The translations under genes were made by a program, and so were the position numbers. From contig UQWU01000019.1 in the NCBI GenBank assembly GCA_900544885.1, forward strand, positions 1 to 32,497: a DNA stretch of 32,497 nucleotides, in the 5' to 3' direction. Shown here one piece after another: positions 8,292 through 16,287 of this stretch; positions within the stretch are counted from its first letter, which is position 1; each line of letters starts with the position of its first letter. A model generated the notes under the pieces. That model did not search any database. It was not told the DNA's origin and saw nothing but the letters and a program-made list of their open reading frames with translations. Origin of the DNA: an uncultured Phascolarctobacterium sp. (GTDB lineage Bacteria; Bacillota; Negativicutes; Acidaminococcales; Acidaminococcaceae).

Positions 8292-9239
8292 TTATTTATT
8301 ATTGTGAGGACGTAAATCAGGTGGAAGCATAGGACAAGCATCGTGGCTTTCTTCGCTAAGCGGATTTACATGTACCATACAATGCTTAACGAGAGGGAAG
8401 TTAGCTTCAATAGCAGCATGAACAGTTTCAGCAATATGATGAGCTGCTAAAAGAGTAAGATTATCTTTGACGCTGATTTCTACATCAACATAAATGCGGT
8501 TGCCGAACATACGAGTATTGAGCATATCCAGATGCTCTACTCCTGGTACCTTTTCTACTAAAGAAGTAAGCTTTTTAGTGGTTTCATCGTCACAGCTGTG
8601 ATCGACCATTTTATCCATAGCATCTTTAAATACTTCATAAGCAGCATATAAAATCATAACACAGATTACCAAACTGGCAATAGGGTCTAAAACAGGATAA
8701 CCCATACGAGCACCTAAGATACCGACAAAGGAACCTATGGATGACAAAGCATCACTACGATGATGCCAGGCTTCAGCCATTAAAGCACCAGAGTTGATTT
8801 TTTTAGCAGCATTACGGGTATACCAGAACATGGCTTCTTTAACTATAATGGAGACAACAGCTGCCCATAAAGCAAGTTGGCCAGGGATAACTAGGTCGTC
8901 TGCATCAGCAACAAAGATTTTTTCATAACCGCTGTAACCAATTAAAAGAGCGATGATAGTTAAGATAACAGCTAGAATAATGGCTGCTACACATTCTAAA
9001 CGCTCGTGACCGTATTGATGTTCGGAGTCAGATGCTTTATTAGAAAATTTAACGCCGGCCATAACTATTAAAGTACCGAAAACATCGGACGCAGAATGGA
9101 TACCATCAGAAATCATTGCAGCAGAATTGCCGATGAAACCAGCCGCTAGCTTGCCAAGGGACAATAAAAGGTTGCCGATGATACTGTTAATGGAAACAAT
9201 CATAGCGATACGTTCTTCATCGTTAACAAAGTTCATCAT
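8292..9239 (-). CDS. Cation diffusion facilitator (metal/H+ antiporter)
   Basis: This 315-residue inner-membrane exporter of divalent metals (Zn, Fe, Mn, Co or Cd) has six predicted helices followed by a cytoplasmic metallochaperone-like domain. The CDF signature is seen in helix 2 (SDGIHSASD, 44-52) and helix 5 (His158-x3-Asp162 in AWHHRSDALSS). The C-terminal domain ends in a 20-residue tail containing His and Cys. The exact metal cannot be read from these motifs. The start is ATG 9239, with a second ATG directly after it. The only Shine-Dalgarno, AAGGAGG (complement of 9256-9262), is 16 nt away, which is unusually far. The promoter overlaps the stop codon of the upstream Trx-TrxR gene and carries a palindrome. 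Confidence 0.9.
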   Translation of the reverse strand: MMNFVNDEERIAMIVSINSIIGNLLLSLGKLAAGFIGNSAAMISDGIHSASDVFGTLIVMAGVKFSNKASDSEHQYGHERLECVAAIILAVILTIIALLIGYSGYEKIFVADADDLVIPGQLALWAAVVSIIVKEAMFWYTRNAAKKINSGALMAEAWHHRSDALSSIGSFVGILGARMGYPVLDPIASLVICVMILYAAYEVFKDAMDKMVDHSCDDETTKKLTSLVEKVPGVEHLDMLNTRMFGNRIYVDVEISVKDNLTLLAAHHIAETVHAAIEANFPLVKHCMVHVNPLSEESHDACPMLPPDLRPHNNK

Positions 9240-9384
9240 GATAAAACAATAAAAACCTCCTTAGCTTTTCAGGCTCTGACTATCAGTTTTGGTTTTAAGA
9301 AGCATCGCTAATAATCAAGAAAGTGAATTGCATTACTTTATTATTTAATCTCCAGGCATAGTTAATGTTTGGGATTCACAAGCT

Positions 9385-9413
9385 ATTGTACTCTTTAGCG
9401 TAAAGAGTGTCAA
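9385..9413 (-). promoter_or_regulatory. CDF promoter with palindromic operator candidate
   Basis: On the minus strand, TTGACA (9413-9408), a 17-nt spacer and TACAAT (9390-9385) form a near-consensus promoter. A perfect 8-bp palindrome, ACTCTTTA and TAAAGAGT with 3 nt between them, spans 9390-9408 and fills the spacer. The -35 box overlaps the TGA stop of the upstream gene. The leader to the ATG is about 140 nt and no known riboswitch was recognised in it. Confidence 0.7.
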
Positions 9414-10672
9414 CCACGCAAATATTTAATGACACTTTGAGCGGCAATGGCACCATCGTTGGTAGCGGTTACTACTTGGCGTAGTACCTTATCACAGACA
9501 TCGCCTGCACCATAAATACCGGGAACGGCAGTAGACATGTCATTATTAACGTTTAAGTAACCGTATTCATTAGTGATTTTCAAATTACGACAGAATTCGG
9601 TTACAGGATCTGCACCTATATAAGGGAAGATGCCTTTGGCAGTAAAAATTTCTTCTTTATTTGCTTCTTTATTTAGTACACGCAGACCGGCAACACGGTT
9701 ATTTTCAATTATTACTTCTTGTGGAATGCGCCAAGGAAGAACAGTAATTTTAGGATGTGCCATAACTTTATCTTGGGTAATTTGTTCAGCACTGTAGACA
9801 TCACGGCGTGCTAAAATTGTAATATGAGATGCAAATTCTGCGAGATATAAGGATTCTTCAAAAGCGGCATTGCCGGCACCAACGACAATAACTTCTTTAT
9901 TACGATAAAAAGCAGCATCACAAACAGCACAGAAGCTGACGCCACGACCAATCATTTCTTCCTCACCTGGAATATGCAGTAAGCGTTCTACAGTGCCAGT
10001 AGCAATGATGATTGCCGGAGCGGTAAAACTTTGTCCGCTAGTGCAGTTGACGCGACGCAATTTGTCTTCAAGAGCGATATTGTCCGCTTTTTCATAAAGA
10101 TAAGCTGTTCCGAGAGCCATTGCTTGTTCGTAAATATCATACGCTAGTTGGGAGCCGTTGACATTTTTGATGCCGGGCCAATTTTCTAATTCAAAAGTTT
10201 TAATTAATTTTCCGCCTGGTGCAAAAGCCTCTAAAACCAAAGTTTTTAAACCTGCACGACGGGCATATATGGCAGCGGTTAGACCTGCAGCGCCACCGCC
10301 GATAATGATAACATCATAATCAGCTGCTGGTGCCGGTTCAACAGGAGGCTCGTTACCTAACAGCTTTTCTAGACGTGGTTGAAGACGTTCTAGAGGAAGA
10401 AATCCTGTGTAACGGCTGGCGATTTCTCCGTTTTTAATGAAGAAAAGCCCGGGGATAATGGTGATATCCATTTCTTCAGTAAGTTCTGGTTCTTTATCAA
10501 TATCGATTTTTACAATATCGATTTTTTTGCCCATTTCTTTTTCAATATCATCTAAAACATAGCTGAGCATTTTGCACGGCCCACACCAGGTGGCAAAAAA
10601 ATCCGCTAAGAAAGTTTTCTTATCTGCAAGCATTTTGCGAAATTCTGTAGCAGTAGGGTATAAAATAGCCAT
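9410..10672 (-). CDS. Thioredoxin-thioredoxin reductase fusion
   Basis: One 420-residue polypeptide carries both halves of a thiol-reducing system. Residues 1-105 are a thioredoxin fold with W29-CGPC-33 and cis-Pro73. A Pro/Ala-rich linker follows (PPVEPAPAA, 108-116). The rest is an FAD/NADPH-dependent thioredoxin reductase: FAD-binding GGGAAG (124-129), redox pair Cys248-Ala-Val-Cys251, NADPH-site GAGNAAFEES, and the C-terminal GAGDVCDKVLRQVVTATNDG FAD motif. NADPH would reduce the reductase, which would then reduce the attached thioredoxin. AAAGGAGG lies about 10 nt before the ATG, and a TATAAT (complement of 10709-10714) is a possible -10. The best-known fusion, in Mycobacterium leprae, has the opposite domain order. 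Confidence 0.93.
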   Translation of the reverse strand: MAILYPTATEFRKMLADKKTFLADFFATWCGPCKMLSYVLDDIEKEMGKKIDIVKIDIDKEPELTEEMDITIIPGLFFIKNGEIASRYTGFLPLERLQPRLEKLLGNEPPVEPAPAADYDVIIIGGGAAGLTAAIYARRAGLKTLVLEAFAPGGKLIKTFELENWPGIKNVNGSQLAYDIYEQAMALGTAYLYEKADNIALEDKLRRVNCTSGQSFTAPAIIIATGTVERLLHIPGEEEMIGRGVSFCAVCDAAFYRNKEVIVVGAGNAAFEESLYLAEFASHITILARRDVYSAEQITQDKVMAHPKITVLPWRIPQEVIIENNRVAGLRVLNKEANKEEIFTAKGIFPYIGADPVTEFCRNLKITNEYGYLNVNNDMSTAVPGIYGAGDVCDKVLRQVVTATNDGAIAAQSVIKYLRG

Positions 10673-10757
10673 AGTATCATGACCTCCTTTGATTTTATTT
10701 CTTTAATAATTATAACGTATATTCTCATAATGTGTTAGCTAAAAATAACAATATAAT

Positions 10758-11708
10758 TTACGGATGACCATAAGCTACTAAGATAGTTCCCTTAGGTGTA
10801 GCTAGAGAACTGCAAAAATAAAGAATAGTACCAGAGTTTTTCGCAAAATATTTATCTAAAATATTGCCAAATAAATCAGTAGTTTGGCCTAAGAAATCTC
10901 CTTTGCAAATGGATGTACCGCATTTGATAGCAGGATACCAACAACAATCATTTTTACTTTGTATATAAAACATTTCGTTGAAAATTGTTTGCTGATATTT
11001 AGTATTGGTACTAGGCAAAGTTGTAACTTGCAAAAAGTTTAAGATACTATACAAATCATCAATATAAGTTGTGATATCGTTTGGTAAACATAGTCCTGCA
11101 CCGCCACGCTCAATAAGAATTGAAGGAATATTTAAAGTATTAGCATAATTATAAGCACCACCAATGGCTTTAGAGCGAACAATATAATTGGCATTTACTT
11201 TTGTAGCAAGCAGTTTACTTTGTTGTTCAATTTCAAGGTTTTGGTTAGCAGGATAATATACATACGGAAGTAATTGTTCTGTCAAATCACCGCTATGTAA
11301 ATCTATATAAAAATCAATCAGCGGAAAAATTTCCTTGCTGAAGAAAAAAGCCAGTTTTTCAGATACGGTACCATTTTCTTTTCCAGGAAAAATACGGTTT
11401 AAATTTTTATGGTCTTGGGGAACAATTTGTTCACGATGAAGCCAAAAAGCTTCTGTGTTCACAAGTGGCATTATTATTAGAGTACCGGAAATTTCTTCAG
11501 CTTTGATTTCATTAGCTAATTGTATTGTTGCTGCAATTCCAGGATATTCGCTTCCGTGAATACCAGCGGTAATTAATATTTTTGGTCCTGGTTTGGCACC
11601 ATGAATTATATTGATGGGAATGGAAAAGGATGTACGGGGAATATTCAGCATGGTTTGAATTTTTTCTGCTGGATTAACAATAAGATTTGAGATTTGTATT
11701 GTTTTCAC
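10758..11708 (-). CDS. M14-type zinc deacylase (succinylglutamate desuccinylase/aspartoacylase family)
   Basis: This 316-residue protein is predicted to be a cytoplasmic zinc hydrolase that cleaves an amide bond. The zinc ligands are visible as H51-G-S-E54 and H138 in DLHSGD, and E200 in ILIERGG is the likely catalytic glutamate. The actual substrate is unknown, because the family includes N-acyl amino acid deacylases and ectoine or peptide hydrolases. I take the start as GTG 11708, since AAGGAGG lies 7 nt upstream; the ATG two bases before it is out of frame. It is divergent from the cobalamin-riboswitch nik operon, which suggests but does not prove a role in processing an imported ligand. 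Confidence 0.8.
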   Translation of the reverse strand: MKTIQISNLIVNPAEKIQTMLNIPRTSFSIPINIIHGAKPGPKILITAGIHGSEYPGIAATIQLANEIKAEEISGTLIIMPLVNTEAFWLHREQIVPQDHKNLNRIFPGKENGTVSEKLAFFFSKEIFPLIDFYIDLHSGDLTEQLLPYVYYPANQNLEIEQQSKLLATKVNANYIVRSKAIGGAYNYANTLNIPSILIERGGAGLCLPNDITTYIDDLYSILNFLQVTTLPSTNTKYQQTIFNEMFYIQSKNDCCWYPAIKCGTSICKGDFLGQTTDLFGNILDKYFAKNSGTILYFCSSLATPKGTILVAYGHP

Positions 11709-11814
11709 ATTAATACCTCCTTGATGGTGAAAGTTTTATTTAATATATAATAACATATGAATATATAATCACACAATAATAAAATATTAAATGGCAATGC
11801 TTATAAAAAAATAG

Positions 11815-11843
11815 TTGAAATTATTAAAAATAAATGCTAATAT
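11815..11843 (+). promoter_or_regulatory. Promoter of the nik-type operon
   Basis: TTGAAA (11815-11820), 17 nt and TAATAT (11838-11843) lie just before the riboswitch aptamer. A TATAAT at 11843-11848 is an alternative -10. The surrounding sequence is very AT-rich, so chance matches are possible. Confidence 0.45.
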
Positions 11844-11862
11844 ATAATTAATTCCAAATTGA

Positions 11863-12067
11863 TATACTAAGGTCTATTATTATATTATTAATAGTTAAAT
11901 TAGGGAATGTAGTGTAAATCTGCAACGGTCAAGCCACTGTGAGCCTATCATTGGGTAAGTCAGGTCACAGCCTTAGTAATATATTTCAGCTAGCGACGGA
12001 AATATACTATACCAATAATATAAATTGGTGCAGTGTAGTCTTTTCTGTTGGCAGAAAAGACTTTTTT
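11863..12067 (+). promoter_or_regulatory. Cobalamin riboswitch
   Basis: The conserved B12-riboswitch landmarks occur in order: TAGGGAA, GTGTAAATC, GCAAC, AAGCCACTGTGAGCC, and GGGTAAGTCAGGTCAC (about 11901-11968). The closing P1 helix is TACTAAGG (11865-11872) with CCTTAGTA (11971-11978). A further hairpin, ATATTTC with GGAAATAT (about 11981-12006), exposes a loop that could form the usual kissing interaction. An ACCAAT/ATTGGT hairpin (about 12011-12029) may act as antiterminator before the terminator at 12038-12067. High cobalamin should switch the operon off. Confidence 0.85.
12038..12067 (+). terminator. Terminator of the cobalamin riboswitch
   Basis: GTCTTTTCTG (12038-12047) and CAGAAAAGAC (12052-12061) pair perfectly around TTGG, with T6 following. 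It lies between the aptamer and the first ribosome binding site, as expected for a transcription-attenuating expression platform. Confidence 0.88.
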
Positions 12068-12086
12068 ATTTGTGGAGGCATGTTTA

Positions 12087-13031
12087 GTGGACAAAAGTGA
12101 TGTTGTGGCAAGAATATTTCAGATTATCCTAGTTTTAATCGGTATAAGTTTTATTACTTTTGCTTTGGTAATGTTAGCACCTGGCGATGTTGTGCGGCAG
12201 ATGATTGCTGGCAATGAGGACGTTATTGTCAGTCAGGCGGAAATAGAGGCATTACGTATTGAATTGGGTTTAGATAAGCCTTTCTTTTTTCAATATCTTG
12301 ATTGGTTGCAACGTGTAGTGCAAGGTAATCTGGGCTTTTCCTATATGACTAAGAAACCTGTATTAGATGTATTGTGGGAAAATCTTCCAGGAACAATATA
12401 TTTAGCGTTGGCTTCTTTAAGTTTAATGCTGATTATTTCCTTGCCGTTAGGTGTTTATTCTGCTGTAAAAAAAGGCAGTTATGCCGATAATATAATTCGC
12501 TTTATTACTTTTATTGGAATATCTATGCCAGGTTTTTGGGTAGGATTAATCTTGTTGTGGGTTTTCGGTTTGAAGTTAGATTTATTACCAATCGTTGGCG
12601 GAGAGATAGGTCTTGATACAATTATTTTGCCTGCGTTGACGCTGGCTATTGGTATGGCTTCTAAATATACGCGTCAAGTAAGAACAATAGTTTTAGAGGA
12701 ATTAAATAAAGATTATGTTATTGGCGCTCGTGTAAGAGGAATGAGCGAAAAATATATTTTATGCAAAGAGGTTCTTCCAAATGCAATGTTGCCGTTGATA
12801 ACTTTATTAGGCCTATCTTTAGGCAATTTACTTGGTGGTGCTGCTGTTATTGAAATGGTCTTTCAATGGCCGGGATTAGGAAGATTAGCCATAGAAGCAA
12901 TTACTTATCGTGATTTTCAACTTGTACAGGGGATTGTAATTTGGATCGCTATCATGTATATGGTAATAAACTTGTTAGTGGATGTTTCTTATAATTATTT
13001 AGATCCACGTTTAAAGAAGAGAGGTAAATAA
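12087..13031 (+). CDS. nikB: Nickel/cobalt (NikB/OppB-type) ABC permease
   Basis: This 314-residue inner-membrane permease is one half of the channel of a peptide/nickel-family ABC importer. Six helices are predicted. The permease loop that contacts the ATPases is seen around DYVIGARVRGMSEKYILCKEVLPNA, and the family FQWPGLGRLAIEAI segment follows. I take the start as GTG 12087, because GGAGG (12074-12078) is 8 nt upstream. Reading the frame back to TTG 12048 would place coding sequence inside the riboswitch terminator. It is the first gene of a B12-riboswitch operon, so cobalt is the most likely cargo, with nickel or another metal complex as alternatives. Confidence 0.88.
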   Translation: MDKSDVVARIFQIILVLIGISFITFALVMLAPGDVVRQMIAGNEDVIVSQAEIEALRIELGLDKPFFFQYLDWLQRVVQGNLGFSYMTKKPVLDVLWENLPGTIYLALASLSLMLIISLPLGVYSAVKKGSYADNIIRFITFIGISMPGFWVGLILLWVFGLKLDLLPIVGGEIGLDTIILPALTLAIGMASKYTRQVRTIVLEELNKDYVIGARVRGMSEKYILCKEVLPNAMLPLITLLGLSLGNLLGGAAVIEMVFQWPGLGRLAIEAITYRDFQLVQGIVIWIAIMYMVINLLVDVSYNYLDPRLKKRGK

Positions 13032-13034
13032 TAA

Positions 13035-13871
13035 ATGGCGACATTCACTAAAGCGTTGCAGATTAATAAAGTTTTTGCCATTACTAGTTTTTTTGTTTTG
13101 TTATTAATCTTAATAGCTTTTTTTGCACCGCTTATCGCACCGTATGATCCTACACATGCCATGATGAAGGATGCTTTTATGGAACCGTGTGCAGAGCATT
13201 TCTTTGGCACAGATAAATTAGGAAGAGATTGCTTTAGTCGTGTTTTATATGGTGCTAGAGCGTCTCTTTGTGGTGTTTTGTTTTTAGTTTTGAGTGTTTT
13301 TGTATTAGGAACTAGTTTAGGTGTTTTATCAGGATATTTTGGTGGAAAAATTGATATGGTTATCATGCGTATTTCTGACATGATGATATCCTTTCCTGGA
13401 ATGATTTTAGCAATTGCAATTGCTGGTATCATGGGAGGTAGTCTGGTTAATGCTGTTATTGCTTTAACTATTGTAAGTTGGACAAAATATGCACGTTTAT
13501 CTAGAAGTTTAGTATTGCAAATAAAAAATAGAGATTTTATTGAAGCTGCTATTGTTAATGGTGGCACAGTTATGCATATTTTATGGACTCATATTCTACC
13601 GAATATTTTACCAATTATGATTATAACTGCTGTTGCTGATATAGGGGCTTTGATGATGGAATTAGCAGGCTTATCTTTCTTGGGTTTTGGAAGTCAACCT
13701 CCTGCACCGGAGTGGGGCCTGATGCTTAACGAAGGACGTCAGCAATTACAGACAGCACCTTGGTTAATGTTTTTCCCAGGATTAGCGATATTTTTAACAG
13801 TCGTAATTTTTAATTTGTGGGGCGATTGTTTACGTGATATTTTAGATCCGCATGATGAAAATAACTATTGA
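13035..13871 (+). CDS. nikC: Nickel/cobalt (NikC/DppC-type) ABC permease
   Basis: This 278-residue second permease would form a heterodimer with the NikB-like protein. It has about six helices and the N-terminal family segment APLIAPYDPTH, with HFFGTDKLGRDCFSRVLYGAR close behind. The ATPase-contacting loop is RDFIEAAIVNGGTVMHILWTHILPN. The ATG is 3 nt after the nikB stop and is preceded by AGAGGT, so the two are probably translationally coupled. Sequence cannot tell nickel from cobalt or peptide permeases in this family; the riboswitch is the reason for preferring cobalt. Confidence 0.88.
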   Translation: MATFTKALQINKVFAITSFFVLLLILIAFFAPLIAPYDPTHAMMKDAFMEPCAEHFFGTDKLGRDCFSRVLYGARASLCGVLFLVLSVFVLGTSLGVLSGYFGGKIDMVIMRISDMMISFPGMILAIAIAGIMGGSLVNAVIALTIVSWTKYARLSRSLVLQIKNRDFIEAAIVNGGTVMHILWTHILPNILPIMIITAVADIGALMMELAGLSFLGFGSQPPAPEWGLMLNEGRQQLQTAPWLMFFPGLAIFLTVVIFNLWGDCLRDILDPHDENNY

Positions 13872-13907
13872 GTTAAATTGGTAAAATTTTTAATAAAGGA
13901 GTATATT

Positions 13908-15479
13908 ATGAAAAAATTAGTGAAATTTACAACTATGACAGCTATTGCTGGTGTTATGGCTTTAGCTATTGCTGGCTGTGGTGGTGAAAAGAAAGCAACT
14001 GTTTCTAATGATTTGGTAAAGTTTGGTGTTACTAACTTTGCTGATAGTTTAGAGCCAACAGATAACTTTTTCAGTTGGGTAGTAATGCGTTATGGTTTAG
14101 GTGAATGTTTGGTTAAATTTGATGATAAAATGAATGCTACTCCTTGGCTGGCAGATAAATGGTCTGTTTCTGATGATAAATTAGTCTGGACTTTTCATAT
14201 TAATGATAAAGTAAAATTTTCTAACGGTGATAAACTGACAGCAGAGATTGCTAAAGAATCTTTGGAAAGAACTTTCAATATGTCTAATAGGGCAAAATCT
14301 ATTTTTGAATATGAAAGCATTAGTGCTGATGGGCAAAATCTTATCATAAAAACCAAGAAACCTATTCCTACATTACCAGGTATGCTAGCAGATCCTTTGT
14401 TTATTATTATCGATACCAAAGTAACTGATAGAGATATTAAAACTCAAGGACCTATTTGTACTGGTCCGTATATGGTAAAAAGTTATACTAAAGCTAAGGC
14501 TGTAATGGAAGCAAATCCTAATTATTGGGATGGTAAAGTGCCTTTTAAGAATGTTGAAATACAAACAATTGATGACCCTAATACACGTGCCATGGCTTTG
14601 CAAAAAGGAGAAATTGATTTTGCTGTAAATATTGCACCTGGTGATTTACAGCTTTTCCAAAATAAGGATAAATATAAGATTTCTGAAATTGCGTCTTTGC
14701 GTACAGTATTGGCACAAATTAATATGAATGCTGATAAGCCCCTACATGATATCAAAGTTCGTCAAGCATTGATTCAATGTTTGGATAGAGAAACATATAA
14801 TAAAGTATTATTAAAGGATACGTTCATTCCTGGTAAAGCACCGGTGCCACCATCTTTAGATTATGGATTTGATACTTTAAAAGATCCTAACACTTATAAT
14901 GTCGAAAATGCTAAGAAATTGTTGGCAGAAGCTGGTTGGAAAGATAGTGATGGCGATGGTTATGTTGATAAGAATGGCAAAAATTTAGAATTAGATTTTG
15001 TTTTCTACAGTGGTCGTGCAGAACTTCCGTTATATGCCGAAGCAACTCAAGCTGATGCTAAAAAAGTAGGCATTAAAGTCAATATGAAAAATGTTGACTA
15101 TAATGTTTTAGATTCTATGCGTCAAAACGGTCAATTTGATTTAATGATTTCTAATATCCTAACTGCTAATACTGGTGATCCGGAAACTTATTTGAATTGG
15201 TATTGGAAAACAAATATTAATGGTAGTCAACCGCAAAATTCTACAGGATATAGTAATCCAGAATTTGATGCATTATCAGATAAATTGTCCGTAGAATTTA
15301 ATCCTGAAAAACGCAGAGAAATAATTATTGCAATGCAACAGATTTTACTTGATGATGCAGCAGCAGTATATTTAGGATATCCAAAAACTAATATGATTGC
15401 TAAGAGTGGTTTGCAGAATGCTAATATTTATCCTGCAGATTACTATTGGCTTACTAAAGATATTGATGTAGTAAAATAA
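13908..15479 (+). CDS. nikA: Nickel/cobalt ABC substrate-binding lipoprotein (NikA-like)
   Basis: This 523-residue family-5 (peptide/nickel) extracellular binding protein delivers the substrate to the two permeases. It begins with a lipoprotein signal: a KK-rich N-terminus, a hydrophobic stretch and lipobox IAGC with Cys24 as lipid anchor. The mature part has the family segments KFSNGDKLTA and ICTGPYMVKSY, with VRQALIQCLDRETYNKVLL further on. The start is ATG 13908, because AAAGGAG sits upstream at the right distance. The gene lies third, between permeases and ATPases, rather than first as in E. coli nikABCDE. The ligand is not evident from sequence. Confidence 0.88.
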   Translation: MKKLVKFTTMTAIAGVMALAIAGCGGEKKATVSNDLVKFGVTNFADSLEPTDNFFSWVVMRYGLGECLVKFDDKMNATPWLADKWSVSDDKLVWTFHINDKVKFSNGDKLTAEIAKESLERTFNMSNRAKSIFEYESISADGQNLIIKTKKPIPTLPGMLADPLFIIIDTKVTDRDIKTQGPICTGPYMVKSYTKAKAVMEANPNYWDGKVPFKNVEIQTIDDPNTRAMALQKGEIDFAVNIAPGDLQLFQNKDKYKISEIASLRTVLAQINMNADKPLHDIKVRQALIQCLDRETYNKVLLKDTFIPGKAPVPPSLDYGFDTLKDPNTYNVENAKKLLAEAGWKDSDGDGYVDKNGKNLELDFVFYSGRAELPLYAEATQADAKKVGIKVNMKNVDYNVLDSMRQNGQFDLMISNILTANTGDPETYLNWYWKTNINGSQPQNSTGYSNPEFDALSDKLSVEFNPEKRREIIIAMQQILLDDAAAVYLGYPKTNMIAKSGLQNANIYPADYYWLTKDIDVVK

Positions 15480-15492
15480 AAGGGTCAAATAA

Positions 15493-16287
15493 ATGTTGTT
15501 ACAAGTAGAGAATCTTGAAGTTAGCTATGGCAAGCAAGTTACAGTTAGTAATATTAATTTACAACTAGAAGCAGGAGAAGTACTATCCATAGTAGGCGAA
15601 TCAGGTAGTGGAAAAACAACAGTAATACGTGCTATTATGGGCTGTTTGCCACATAATGGTAGAGTTACTGTTGGTAATATTTATTTTTCTGGTAACAATT
15701 TATTGCATAATACGCGTGATGATTGGCGACATATGTATGGGTCAGAAATGTCCATGATTTTTCAAGATAGCGGGAATATGATTAATCCTATTCGACAGAT
15801 AGGTAATCAATTTATAGATTATATAAAAAATCAAAGTCAGAATATAAATAATGCTTCTGCATATAATCTTGCTTGTTCTATGCTAGCGAAAATGCATCTA
15901 TCTAATCCTGAAAATATAATGAAGAGTTATCCGTTTGAATTATCTGGTGGTATGCGTCAAAGGGTAGGTATAGCAATGGCTATGATATTTAAACCGAAAT
16001 TATTATTAGCAGATGAACCTACTAGTGCTTTAGATGTTACTACTCAAGCACAGATTATTAAACAATTAATGGAGATTCGAAAAGAGTATAATGTTGCTAT
16101 CATATTGGTTACGCATAATTTGGGTGTAGCAGCTAATGTTTCAGATAAAATAATTGTTATGCGTCAAGGCAAAATTGTGGAAGCAGGATCTAATGAAATG
16201 ATTATTAATAAGCCACAAGTAGAATATACTAAGCAATTATTAAAATCGGTTCCTGTAATAGGGGGATTGTGTTATTATGAAAAATGA
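15493..16287 (+). CDS. nikD: Nickel/cobalt ABC ATPase (NikD-like)
   Basis: This 264-residue ATP-binding subunit powers import and acts on the cytoplasmic face. Walker A is GESGSGKTT (35-43), the ABC signature is LSGGM (150-154), and Walker B ends in Asp174-Glu175 of LLLADEPTSALD. It lacks the long Cys-containing C-terminal extension of its partner, consistent with NikD or DppD of the short type. The ribosome binding site, AGGGTC, is weak. Its last 11 nt overlap the next gene, so nikD and nikE should be made in matched amounts. Confidence 0.9.
   Translation: MLLQVENLEVSYGKQVTVSNINLQLEAGEVLSIVGESGSGKTTVIRAIMGCLPHNGRVTVGNIYFSGNNLLHNTRDDWRHMYGSEMSMIFQDSGNMINPIRQIGNQFIDYIKNQSQNINNASAYNLACSMLAKMHLSNPENIMKSYPFELSGGMRQRVGIAMAMIFKPKLLLADEPTSALDVTTQAQIIKQLMEIRKEYNVAIILVTHNLGVAANVSDKIIVMRQGKIVEAGSNEMIINKPQVEYTKQLLKSVPVIGGLCYYEK

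Noticed and set aside
9240..9384. yybP-ykoY (Mn) or NiCo riboswitch in the CDF leader
   Set aside because: The conserved loops of these aptamers were not found; only short chance pairings are visible.
12048..12086. Upstream TTG start for the first nik permease
   Set aside because: It lies in the loop of the riboswitch terminator; GTG 12087 has GGAGG at the right distance.
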